A stretch of 64,000 nt of DNA from an uncultured Flavobacteriaceae bacterium (GTDB lineage Bacteria > Bacteroidota > Bacteroidia > Flavobacteriales > Flavobacteriaceae). The notes under the pieces are model-generated. The model was not told the DNA's origin, ran no database searches, and saw only the letters and a program-made list of their open reading frames with translations. Numbering within the stretch: position 1 is the stretch's first letter; every line of letters starts with the position of its first letter. The translations under genes were made by a program, and so were the position numbers. Shown in pieces: positions 15,040-23,067 of this stretch. The stretch spans positions 1-64,000 of the forward strand of contig CANMSA010000014.1 in assembly GCA_947500385.1 (NCBI GenBank). Reading direction: 5' to 3'.

Positions 15040-16083
15040 ATGACACCCTCACATGTTTTTTTAATACTTATTAGTGGCCTTGGAGTACTTCACGGGCTTT
15101 TTTTAGCTGCTTTTTTATGGGTGTATCGCGAAGGCAATCTGCTTGCCAACAAAATTTTAAGTGTTTTGCTCCTCATACTCTCTTTTCGTGTGGGAAAGTC
15201 TGTTTTGTTAGCGTTCACTGAAAACCTGAATATTCAAATAGTGTTCATTGGTCTTGCAACCCTTATGGCGATTGGTCCGTTATATTATTTTTATTGTAAG
15301 GCCCTGGTCCAAGAAGATTTTGAATTCAAAATGAAAAATCTGGTGCATTTTGTACCTACTATTCTTGGGTTATGCTTTGGTTTTTGGGTCGATCAAGAGA
15401 AGGTAGAAACCACCCCCAAGTTTGTTTTTGCGTTTGTTTTTGTTGGTTATTATTTGCACTATCTCATTTATGTGTTTGTCGGATATCAGGTTGCCTTAAA
15501 AGGAAAGAAGACAGGAATGCCTTTTGGCTCCTTTGCCCTTTTGAGGCTGCTTTTTTATGCCCTTTTAGTCATATGGTTCGCTTATGTGCTGAACCTTTTT
15601 GACGAATTTATTCCATATATTATAGGACCTATTATCTATACCTTGGTGGCCTATAGTATTAGTTTGGTAGTAGCCAAGAAAGGATATATGAAACGTGCGA
15701 ACCATAGGAAGTACAGAACAACATTGGTTCCCGACGAGCAGGTAAAGGAGCTATTTGCCAAGGCCTATCAATTGGTTGTTGCTGAAAAACAATTTCAAGA
15801 TTACAAGCTCTCCCTCAAATCATTGAGCAAACAACTCAACGTCACCACGCAAACCCTTTCGATGGTCATTAATAAGGAAAGTAAAATGAATTTCAACAGC
15901 TTTATCAACCATCATCGTATTGCGGAATCAATTCGAATTTTTCAGAATCCGGATTATCAAAACCATACCATTGCCGCCATTGCTTTCGAAGTGGGCTTCA
16001 ACAGTATCTCTAGCTTCAATTCCAATTTCAAAAAACTACAAGGTAGTACACCGCTGGCCTTCAGGAAAAAACTGACCGAATGA
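15040..16083 (+). CDS. AraC-family transcriptional regulator with N-terminal membrane domain
   Basis: 347 residues from ATG 15040 (a 19-residue upstream extension is open but unlikely). Residues 1 to ~220 contain about seven hydrophobic helices beginning FLILISGLGVLHGLFLAAFL. The last ~110 residues form an AraC/XylS double helix-turn-helix: LSLKSLSKQLNVTTQTLSMVINK and AIAAIAFEVGFNSISSFNSNFKK. This architecture is frequent in Bacteroidota and is assumed to sense a membrane or external signal. The DJ-1/PfpI gene begins 93 bp downstream, and between them lies a pair of direct repeats whose first copy includes this gene's stop codon. Control of the DJ-1 gene by this regulator is inferred. Confidence 0.88.
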   Translation: MTPSHVFLILISGLGVLHGLFLAAFLWVYREGNLLANKILSVLLLILSFRVGKSVLLAFTENLNIQIVFIGLATLMAIGPLYYFYCKALVQEDFEFKMKNLVHFVPTILGLCFGFWVDQEKVETTPKFVFAFVFVGYYLHYLIYVFVGYQVALKGKKTGMPFGSFALLRLLFYALLVIWFAYVLNLFDEFIPYIIGPIIYTLVAYSISLVVAKKGYMKRANHRKYRTTLVPDEQVKELFAKAYQLVVAEKQFQDYKLSLKSLSKQLNVTTQTLSMVINKESKMNFNSFINHHRIAESIRIFQNPDYQNHTIAAIAFEVGFNSISSFNSNFKKLQGSTPLAFRKKLTE

Positions 16084-16109
16084 CCATTTTTTAGTATGAA
16101 ATGACCATT
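16079..16109 (+). promoter_or_regulatory. Direct repeat pair AATGACCATT, candidate AraC-type operator
   Basis: AATGACCATT occurs at 16079-16088 and again at 16100-16109, 21 bp apart (two helical turns), directly between the AraC-type regulator and the DJ-1 gene. Direct half-sites on one DNA face are what AraC-family dimers bind. Confidence 0.5.
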
Positions 16110-16130
16110 CTGTAAGAATTTAATGGTGCT

Positions 16131-16165
16131 TTTAGATTGATTTGTACCCTATTCATCAATCTAAA
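16131..16165. promoter_or_regulatory. 11-bp inverted repeat in the leader of the DJ-1/PfpI gene
   Basis: TTTAGATTGAT (16131-16141) and ATCAATCTAAA (16155-16165) are perfect complements around 13 bases, ending 11 bp before the ATG. The left arm overlaps a TTGATTTG sequence, one base from the -7 consensus. It could be an operator or an mRNA hairpin. Confidence 0.45.
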
Positions 16166-16176
16166 ATGTAGCTATT

Positions 16177-17283
16177 ATGTTAAAAAAGTATCCACTTATC
16201 AAATGGTCGTTGATTACCATTGGAGGTTTTATCGTTATTCTTTTCTTGTTTGGTTATTGGTTTTTTAGCCTTCTTCCCTCCAATGAGCTAAAAACCGATT
16301 TGACCAAAACCCAAGCGAAAGAGTTGCCCTATTTGTCAATGAACACAAAGCGAACGAACGGTAAGATCCTTGCCGTGGTCACTAGCTGCGACCTAATGGG
16401 CAGTAGCCTTAAAAAAACCGGATATGAGCTGACCGAACTATCCCGTGCCTATTATGTATTCAACGCCAATGGTTATGAAGTAGACATCGCAAGCCCCAAG
16501 GGAGGCAAAGCACCTGTCATAATTGATAAGGACGATATGGGGGCATACGACTACGCCTTTTTAAATGATAGCGTCGCACAACACAAAACACACCATACGA
16601 TTCCTATGAAAGAGGTGGTGCCTACCGAATATGATGGGGTATTTTTTGTTGGGGGAAAAGGAGCCGTTTTTGATTTTCCACAGAACTTGGAGATACAGAC
16701 AATTGTAAAAGAGTATTATCAAGAGGGAAAAGTAATAGGAGCGGTTTGCCATGGTCCCGCCGCGTTGGTAAATGTGGTATTGGATGATGGCACCTTTTTG
16801 TTACAAGATAAAAAGGTAAGCGGCTTCACGAATACGGAGGAACTCTTTTTGATTCCAGATGCGGAGACGATATTTCCTTTTTTACTACAAGATGAACTAA
16901 TGGCCAAGGGCGCGGCTTTTAAGGAAGGCTATCCGTATCTCGAAAATGTAAGTGAGGATAAAAAGCTGGTAACAGGGGGCAATCCTTGGTCTACCTGGTC
17001 TTTTGCAGAGGCGATGGTTCGACAACTGGGACATACGCCCGTAAAGCGCACCCCTACTGCCGAGGAGAATGCGGTAGAGGTATTACTGTCATATGAAACC
17101 GGTGGTTATAAAAATGCGAAGGATCATCTTGGAGCGTTGGTGATTGACAAGCAAAAACCTGTTAAAAGAAGCCTATTGGCCATGCACGCAGTGGTCGCTT
17201 CGATGCAGTGGAAGTTAGGGAAGGCATCAGACCTTTTGGGTTTGGTATCCTATGCCAAGAAAATTACCCCTGAAGACAACTAG
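16177..17283 (+). CDS. Membrane-anchored DJ-1/PfpI-family protein (Hsp31-like)
   Basis: 368 residues. One N-terminal transmembrane helix (about 8-32) anchors a DJ-1/PfpI domain covering about 60-280. The conserved Glu lies in GYELTELSRAYYVF, and the nucleophilic elbow is GAVCHGPAAL with Cys191-His192, as in the Hsp31/class I glutamine-amidotransferase-like branch (glyoxalase III, deglycase or chaperone activities are reported for relatives). A ~90-residue C-terminal helical extension (from about 290) is additional. Most family members are soluble, so the anchor suggests action at the membrane or in the periplasm. The gene follows its probable AraC regulator. Chemical activity is not assigned. 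Confidence 0.85.
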   Translation: MLKKYPLIKWSLITIGGFIVILFLFGYWFFSLLPSNELKTDLTKTQAKELPYLSMNTKRTNGKILAVVTSCDLMGSSLKKTGYELTELSRAYYVFNANGYEVDIASPKGGKAPVIIDKDDMGAYDYAFLNDSVAQHKTHHTIPMKEVVPTEYDGVFFVGGKGAVFDFPQNLEIQTIVKEYYQEGKVIGAVCHGPAALVNVVLDDGTFLLQDKKVSGFTNTEELFLIPDAETIFPFLLQDELMAKGAAFKEGYPYLENVSEDKKLVTGGNPWSTWSFAEAMVRQLGHTPVKRTPTAEENAVEVLLSYETGGYKNAKDHLGALVIDKQKPVKRSLLAMHAVVASMQWKLGKASDLLGLVSYAKKITPEDN

Positions 17284-17395
17284 TTTTAAAAGAACGATGG
17301 CCTTGCCCATTCTTTTTGCCTAATATTTGACTCTTTGCTATAAATGAGGTCCATGGAATAGGTGTAGCCGTTTGGAATCCTCGGCGAAATCAATA

Positions 17396-17424
17396 TTGTT
17401 AGGGTCAAATATTGCGTATTTTTG
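17396..17424 (+). promoter_or_regulatory. Promoter of the NlpC/P60 lipoprotein gene
   Basis: TTG at 17396-17398 and TATTTTTG at 17417-17424 are spaced by 18 bp, matching the Bacteroidota consensus. The gene's ATG is at 17440, 15 bp after the -7 element. Confidence 0.7.
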
Positions 17425-17439
17425 TTGAAAACAGTTCGT

Positions 17440-18636
17440 ATGCGCGCTACTTATGTCCTTTGTTTGTCACTTGTTTTTGTTGCCTTTGTTTCTTGCGAGC
17501 CAAAAGGGGAAAAATCAGAAATTCCAGCACTTCAGGAAGAAATTACCACTATCAAAACACAATATGCGCCCGATAAGCGAGTCGCCATGTTTCAAGTGGA
17601 AGCCGTTGAAGAGACAGGTTCCTTTATACTTAAAGGGGAGAGCAATCTGCCCGATGCAGTTGCCGCACTAAAGACCATGCTTGCCGATTCAAGCATAGCA
17701 TTCGTAGATAGTATTCAGATATTGCCGGCGGCTCATTTGGAAGGGAACACCCAGGGTCTTATTACTATTTCGGTTGCCAATTTGCGAAGCAAGCCCAAAC
17801 ATTCTGCGGAATTGGCTACCCAAGCAACTTTGGGAACGCCTGTCGCTATTTATAAAAAAGAAGGGGATTGGTCGTTGATACAAACCCCTGACGGGTACTT
17901 GGCCTGGGTCGACGAGGGAGGTATTGTTCCCCTTTCCCATGATGAGATGCGCGCTTGGAAAGCAACCGATAAAATTATATATACCAAAACCTATGGTCGA
18001 TCGTATGCCGAACCGAATGAAAACGCATTACCAGTTTCGGATTTAGTCGCAGGCAACGTTTTTGAATTATTGAACGAACAAAATGGTTTTTACGCGGTAA
18101 AATATCCGGATGGACGCATTGGTTATATAAAAACTACTGAATCAGAGTCGTATGGCCAGTGGTTGGTGAAAATGAAACCGACAGGAGAATCCTTGACTTC
18201 CACTTCTAAGCAGTTAATGGGACTGCCCTATCTATGGGGAGGCACCTCAACGAAGGGAGTTGATTGTAGCGGGTTTACCAAAACCATATTTTTCTTGAAC
18301 GGAATGGTAATCCCAAGAGATGCTTCCCAGCAGGTACATACGGGAAAACCTATTGATTCAGTGCAGGATTTCGGCAGCTTGGAAAAGGGCGATTTGCTCT
18401 TTTTTGGAAGAAAAGCAACAGACTCAACGTCAGAGAAAGTAGTGCATGTGGGCATGTGGATCGGGGACGATCAATTTATTCATTCCTCTGGCCAAGTGCA
18501 TATCAGTAGCATGAACGAGGAAGCCGAAAATTATGATGAATACAACCGGAATCGGTATTTACGCACAAAGCGTATATTGAGGGAAGAAGACCAGGGGTTG
18601 ATCAACCTGGTGAAGAACCCTTTGTTCAAGGATTAG
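17440..18636 (+). CDS. SH3-domain NlpC/P60 peptidoglycan endopeptidase, lipoprotein
   Basis: 398 residues from ATG 17440. The lipoprotein signal ends in VAFVSC, Cys19. Two bacterial SH3-like segments follow: one near 108-162 (VANLRSKPKHSAE...WSLIQTPDGYLAWVD) and one near 182-235 (YGRSYAEPNENALPVSDL...YAVKYPDGRIGYI). The NlpC/P60 domain occupies ~250-375 with LPYLWGGTSTKGVDCSGFT (catalytic Cys276), LEKGDLLFF, and HVGMWIGDDQFIHSS (catalytic His336). Enzymes of this type cleave cell-wall peptides such as D-Glu-gamma-diamino acid bonds. Predicted periplasmic. Its last 11 bases overlap the end of the convergent symporter gene. Confidence 0.9.
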   Translation: MRATYVLCLSLVFVAFVSCEPKGEKSEIPALQEEITTIKTQYAPDKRVAMFQVEAVEETGSFILKGESNLPDAVAALKTMLADSSIAFVDSIQILPAAHLEGNTQGLITISVANLRSKPKHSAELATQATLGTPVAIYKKEGDWSLIQTPDGYLAWVDEGGIVPLSHDEMRAWKATDKIIYTKTYGRSYAEPNENALPVSDLVAGNVFELLNEQNGFYAVKYPDGRIGYIKTTESESYGQWLVKMKPTGESLTSTSKQLMGLPYLWGGTSTKGVDCSGFTKTIFFLNGMVIPRDASQQVHTGKPIDSVQDFGSLEKGDLLFFGRKATDSTSEKVVHVGMWIGDDQFIHSSGQVHISSMNEEAENYDEYNRNRYLRTKRILREEDQGLINLVKNPLFKD

Positions 18637-20164
18637 GTATATTTTCTTTTCCGAATACAACGGCAAGGTGGTCGTCATCGGGGATTCGTTTTTTACTTAG
18701 CAAGCTTACTATAATATAGGTAAGCATTGAAATAAGGAATGCGGGGATCACTTCGTGAACGTCTTTCAAAGTCTCATACTCGAACCTGAAACCGAAACGC
18801 CATACTACGTTTATGACCATACCCATTACCATAGAGGACATGGCGCCAAGATCCGTTCCCCATTTTAGATAAAGCCCCCCAAATATGGCCGGGAAGAAGC
18901 TAGCCGCGAAAACGGCCCCGGCGAACGCGGTCAATTCTACGATACCGGCCATAGGATACAGGGTCAGTGCATAAACAACACAGCAGTAAATGGCCATGAA
19001 CCATTTGGTTCTGGGAATAATTTTATGTTCTTGCATTGGTTGGGCGACGTGCCAAATGTCTTTTACAAATGCGGTTCCAATAATAATGATTACAGATGCC
19101 AAGGAAGACATCCCGGCGGCGAACAAGCCAGCAACACAGATACCGCTAACGAGCTTATTGTCAAAGGTATCTAACATAAAACCAACTACTTCATCGGTGT
19201 TGTTGATCAGGTAGTCTGCTTCCTCAACGGTGGCCATACCATGTACCAAAGCACCCAACCCCATTACACAAACAAGCGAAACCCCAAGAAAAATGGGAGT
19301 CCAGATCATCGCAAATCGCATACTTTTCGCATTGTTGATGGAATAAAAACGGATGAGGTTTTTGGGCTCGGAAATCTGCTTCATACCTACTGCCAAACCA
19401 ATTCCAAGGATGTACAGAAAAGAAACCAATTCACCAAAACTGACCAATCCCGACTTCATCGGCTCCCCCGATTTGGTCAAATGATCTGTAGTGCGTATCG
19501 TTTCCATTAAAGTATCCACTCCACCAACGTACATAAACGGAATGGCCAATAACAGAATAGCGACGCCGAACATAATAATACCCTGAACGGCATCGGTCCA
19601 TAAAACACTGTACATACCACCCCATATGGTATAGGCACAGGTGATCGCGATGATAGCGAACGAACCGTATTCATACGGAATATCCAATACCGAAGTCAAT
19701 ACGTGGGCGCATCCTTTGGCAATGCCTACCATATACCAAATTGTCGCAAAGAGAATGATGATGGCCGAGAGTACCCGAATGCTTTTTGCCAGACTGCTTT
19801 TATACCGCAGATGAAAATAATCAGGGATGGTAAACGATTTTAAGCGGGCCGTTTGGAACCGCATTTTGGGCCCCAGTAGTTGCCAGGAAACAATACAGAA
19901 TAGCGTCCAAATCAAACCCATCCAAGCCCAAGAAAGTCCGTATTGAAATGATTTCCCCGCTTGACCGATGTAGGTGTTCGTGCTCGCAGAGGTAGAGAAA
20001 AAAGCCAGTGAAATCACCCACCCCGGAATTTCCCGCTTGGCGACATAATACCCTTCCACACCTTGAGCGGCCCTTTTTTTAAAATACCAACCAATACCTA
20101 GGCACCCACCTACATATAATGTAGTGAGGATTAAAGTGATATAGTGTTCGCTAAAATAATCCAT
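18626..20164 (-). CDS. Sodium:solute symporter (SSS family)
   Basis: 512 residues from ATG 20164; a TTG one codon upstream lies within the stop region of the small gene before it and is less likely. About 13 hydrophobic helices. SSS-family features include YYVAKREIPGWVISLAFFSTSASTNTYIG (helix 1-2 with the Na+-site small residues) and IWGGMYSVLWTDAVQG, the conserved sodium:solute symporter stretch. The substrate is not predictable; a monocarboxylate or sugar is possible from the neighbouring acyl-CoA synthetase and oxidoreductase. Start and the preceding stop share a base (TGATG), indicating translational coupling with the 39-residue membrane protein. It converges with the NlpC/P60 gene. Confidence 0.9.
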   Translation of the reverse strand: MDYFSEHYITLILTTLYVGGCLGIGWYFKKRAAQGVEGYYVAKREIPGWVISLAFFSTSASTNTYIGQAGKSFQYGLSWAWMGLIWTLFCIVSWQLLGPKMRFQTARLKSFTIPDYFHLRYKSSLAKSIRVLSAIIILFATIWYMVGIAKGCAHVLTSVLDIPYEYGSFAIIAITCAYTIWGGMYSVLWTDAVQGIIMFGVAILLLAIPFMYVGGVDTLMETIRTTDHLTKSGEPMKSGLVSFGELVSFLYILGIGLAVGMKQISEPKNLIRFYSINNAKSMRFAMIWTPIFLGVSLVCVMGLGALVHGMATVEEADYLINNTDEVVGFMLDTFDNKLVSGICVAGLFAAGMSSLASVIIIIGTAFVKDIWHVAQPMQEHKIIPRTKWFMAIYCCVVYALTLYPMAGIVELTAFAGAVFAASFFPAIFGGLYLKWGTDLGAMSSMVMGMVINVVWRFGFRFEYETLKDVHEVIPAFLISMLTYIIVSLLSKKRIPDDDHLAVVFGKENIPNP

Positions 20165-20283
20165 CAATGGTCTGGATGATGGTCACTTTCATCTACAGTG
20201 ATATCTCTTTTGACGACCAGAAGTGCGTTGAGTATCACCAAAACCAAGATGCCTATGTACGGGAAAAGTGTTAGAAAATCCAT
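20164..20283 (-). CDS. Small accessory membrane protein of the SSS symporter (39 aa)
   Basis: A 39-residue gene. It begins MDFLTLFPYIGILVLVILNA and continues LLVVKRDITV, then an acidic/His tail ending DHHPDH. One transmembrane helix spans about 8-24, followed by a short charged cytosolic tail. Its TGA overlaps the symporter ATG by one base in a TGATG arrangement. Tiny single-helix proteins encoded immediately upstream of SSS transporters are known as symporter small accessory proteins, and I assign it on position, topology and coupling. Requirement for transport is inferred. Confidence 0.75.
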   Translation of the reverse strand: MDFLTLFPYIGILVLVILNALLVVKRDITVDESDHHPDH

Positions 20284-20315
20284 TTAATGTAATTTGTTGG
20301 CTTTTACGGGGGGTG

Positions 20316-21794
20316 TTAGAACAGTTTTTTCAATTCGTTTTTGGTTACTTTACCTAGTACATTTCGCGGCAGTTCGGGACGGAAAATATACTTTCTTGGA
20401 ATTTTGTAAGCAGGCAGTTGTTCCTTGAGCCAATTGGTAAGCACCATGGAATCAACCGACTCCCGTTTTGTAACGATACAGGCCGAAACGAGTTCGCCCC
20501 ATTCCGCATCTGGCAAGCCGACCACGGCGCAGTCTTCGACAATTTCATGGGTTCTTAACACGTCTTCAATTTCTAGGGCGGATATCTTATAACCGCCAGA
20601 TTTTATAATATCGACACTGTCTCGCCCCAGTATTTTATAAAGCCCATTATTCAATACCGCGATATCCCCGGTAATGAACCAACCATCTTCGGTGAAGGCC
20701 TTACGGGTCGCTTCCGCTTTCTGCCAGTATTCTTTAAAAACACTAGGACCTTTGATTTGAAACTCCCCGGGTTCATTTTCACCAACGGGCTTGTTCTTGG
20801 AATTGACCAAGCGCATGGCAACACCCGGCAATGGGAGTCCAACATGGCCCGGTCTGCGCTCTCCTCGGTACGAATTTGAAAGCCCCATGCCTATTTCGGT
20901 CATTCCGTACCGTTCTAAAAGCGTTTGCTTTGTAATAGCACGCCATTTTTCTAGGACCGGTACGGGTAAAGCCGCTGAGCCCGATACCATTAAGCGCAGG
21001 TTAGAGGCGGCCATCGAAAGTATTTTTTGGTCCTTAAGAGGAGCTTTCTCCCAATAAGAAATCAATTTATAATAAATGGTGGGGACTGCCATGAAAAGTG
21101 TTAGCCTTCCCGAAGCAATTGCTTTCCAAACCTTTTCAGCATCAAACTTGGGTAAAAACTCGCAACAGGCACCGCTCCACAAAGCGCAGCTGAGTACATT
21201 GATGATCCCATGCACATGATGCATAGGTAGAATGTTAAGAATGGAATCATCTGGCTCCCATTCCCAAGCCTTTACCAAGGTGGTAATTTGCGCTTCGATA
21301 GTTGCATGTGTGGTCACTACTCCCTTTGGTTTGCTGGTAGTTCCGCTGGTATAGAGAATCATAGCCCTTCTGTCAGAAGTTATAGAGGGCATCTTGGTGT
21401 CGTTATCATTTAAAATTTGTTGAAGCGATAGTAGGGTAATACCGAGTTCTTTTTCCAAGGGCCGAAGAAAGTCCAAGAAAGCTTCATGAGCGATGATGCG
21501 TGTGGCTTGGGTATCTTCCAACACGTATTGTATGGAAGGAAGCGGGTGCAATACACATAAAGGGACGGCTATGCCGCCTGCTGACCAAATACCCCATTGT
21601 ACCGCGGTATACTCAAAAGAAGGAGGCACTAAAAAAGTGATGCGTTCCTCCTTTAGGTCTGTTTTTCCGGAAAGAAGGTTACTTGCCACGTTTTTCGAAG
21701 CCGTTAGAAGCTGTTCGTACGAATAGCTGTTCCCGTTAGAAATCAATGCTTTGCGACCTGCAAAAGATCGCGCTCTGTCCAATAGATTGATCAT
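20316..21794 (-). CDS. Acyl-CoA synthetase, malonyl-CoA synthetase (MatB/ACSF3)-like
   Basis: 492 residues with the ANL adenylating-enzyme motifs in order: A3 ILYTSGTTSKPKGVV (about 146-160), LNILPMHHVHG, A5 LERYGMTEIGMG, A7-A8 ITGDIAVL and LGRDSVDIIKSGGYKISALE, and A10 LPRNVLGKVTKNEL with the catalytic Lys. The VDIIKSGGYK segment is typical of malonyl/methylmalonyl-CoA synthetases. The reaction would be carboxylic acid + ATP + CoA to acyl-CoA + AMP + PPi in the cytosol. It precedes the small symporter protein by 32 bp on the same strand, so an operon that imports and activates a carboxylate is plausible. Substrate not proven. Confidence 0.85.
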   Translation of the reverse strand: MINLLDRARSFAGRKALISNGNSYSYEQLLTASKNVASNLLSGKTDLKEERITFLVPPSFEYTAVQWGIWSAGGIAVPLCVLHPLPSIQYVLEDTQATRIIAHEAFLDFLRPLEKELGITLLSLQQILNDNDTKMPSITSDRRAMILYTSGTTSKPKGVVTTHATIEAQITTLVKAWEWEPDDSILNILPMHHVHGIINVLSCALWSGACCEFLPKFDAEKVWKAIASGRLTLFMAVPTIYYKLISYWEKAPLKDQKILSMAASNLRLMVSGSAALPVPVLEKWRAITKQTLLERYGMTEIGMGLSNSYRGERRPGHVGLPLPGVAMRLVNSKNKPVGENEPGEFQIKGPSVFKEYWQKAEATRKAFTEDGWFITGDIAVLNNGLYKILGRDSVDIIKSGGYKISALEIEDVLRTHEIVEDCAVVGLPDAEWGELVSACIVTKRESVDSMVLTNWLKEQLPAYKIPRKYIFRPELPRNVLGKVTKNELKKLF

Positions 21795-21868
21795 AGGTTA
21801 AATATACTTCTTAAAATGCCTCGATAAGCGTACTATTCTTTCAATTCATAGCTTCATTCAAAACAACA

Positions 21869-22930
21869 TTATAGCATAACGGTCTTTCCGGTTCGGAACG
21901 ATTCGTCTGCGGCCAGAACAATACGCAGGCTATTGACCGCATCGCGCAAATGATCGGCCAATGAAGTGTTTTCAAGAATGGCTTTTAAAAAATACTGCTG
22001 TTCTAAAAGGCACAGTGTATCATGGTCGGGTTCCTGCGAAGTATCCAAGAACTGGTCGGGTATCGTAAACGTTCCATCTGCGTTAAGTTGACTCCGATGT
22101 ACTTTTAACCCGCCTGTTTTTGTGTGGCCTTCAATATTTTCTGAGGTACTTTTCACCTCATCAACAATGGAAACGGACCCTTTGGGGCCGATAACGTCTT
22201 TTACAAAAAAGGCAGTCTCGCTCATCATTGGCCCCCAACCCGCCTCGTACCAGCCGACGGACCCATCTTCGAAACGTACTTGTAACTGTCCGTAGTTATA
22301 CATTTCTGGAGCTATCTCGTTCGAAAGTCTTGCACCGATAGCGCTGACGCTGATCGGGGTCGATTGGGTCATTATACACATGATATCTACATAATGCACC
22401 CCACAATCTACAATGGGAGACATTGATTGCATTAGCTGCTTATGCGTATGCCAATGCATGCCCGAACTTTGCTGGTTAAGGTTCATTCGCATTACCAAAG
22501 GTTTCCCAAGGGTTTGGGCAATTTCCACAAATTTTGCCCAAGCGGGATGCACCCTAAGAATATATCCCACGACCATTTTAAGGTTCTTTTGCAAGGCGAG
22601 TTTCACTAAATCGGCGGCTTCTTCTACGCTAAGTGCCAAAGGCTTTTCAACAAAAACGTGGGCGCCGGCATGTAAGGCGGTACGAATATATGGCCCGTGT
22701 GTATCGGGATAGGTATTGATGGAGACCGCATCGGGTTTTGTAAGGGTAAGGGCCGTCTCGAAGTTGGAAAAGGTAGGCAGCCCCCCTAATTCCCGCGATA
22801 ATTTTTCCCTGCTTTGCGGAGTCCTGCTTACAAGGCCTACAATCGAAAATTCTTTGAGTTTTTGATAGGCGCGGGCATGGGAAGTGCCCATGTTTCCACA
22901 TCCTACCACCAAGATATTTATTTCCGCCAT
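21869..22930 (-). CDS. Gfo/Idh/MocA-family oxidoreductase
   Basis: 353 residues. The NAD(P)-binding Rossmann motif is VVGCGNMGTSHARAY near the N-terminus, and the family's EKP motif appears as HVFVEKPLALS (about 93-103), followed by the C-terminal alpha/beta domain with DCGVHYVDIMCIM near the catalytic His position. These enzymes oxidise or reduce hydroxyls of sugars, inositols or related compounds. The gene is first in a minus-strand set with the acyl-CoA synthetase, 74 bp downstream, and the symporter. It diverges from the sulfatase gene, 137 bp away. Substrate unknown. Confidence 0.87.
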   Translation of the reverse strand: MAEINILVVGCGNMGTSHARAYQKLKEFSIVGLVSRTPQSREKLSRELGGLPTFSNFETALTLTKPDAVSINTYPDTHGPYIRTALHAGAHVFVEKPLALSVEEAADLVKLALQKNLKMVVGYILRVHPAWAKFVEIAQTLGKPLVMRMNLNQQSSGMHWHTHKQLMQSMSPIVDCGVHYVDIMCIMTQSTPISVSAIGARLSNEIAPEMYNYGQLQVRFEDGSVGWYEAGWGPMMSETAFFVKDVIGPKGSVSIVDEVKSTSENIEGHTKTGGLKVHRSQLNADGTFTIPDQFLDTSQEPDHDTLCLLEQQYFLKAILENTSLADHLRDAVNSLRIVLAADESFRTGKTVML

Positions 22931-23067
22931 GGTTTGGTATCTTTAAGGTTATAATCGAGCTTTAAAAGTGCTGACGCGTAGCTGGAAGTGAAGAAATGGA
23001 TTTCCTTTCCACACACCACGCCCTTCTTCTCTATGGAAGAACGAATACAGGAAAATAAACTTTGAAA

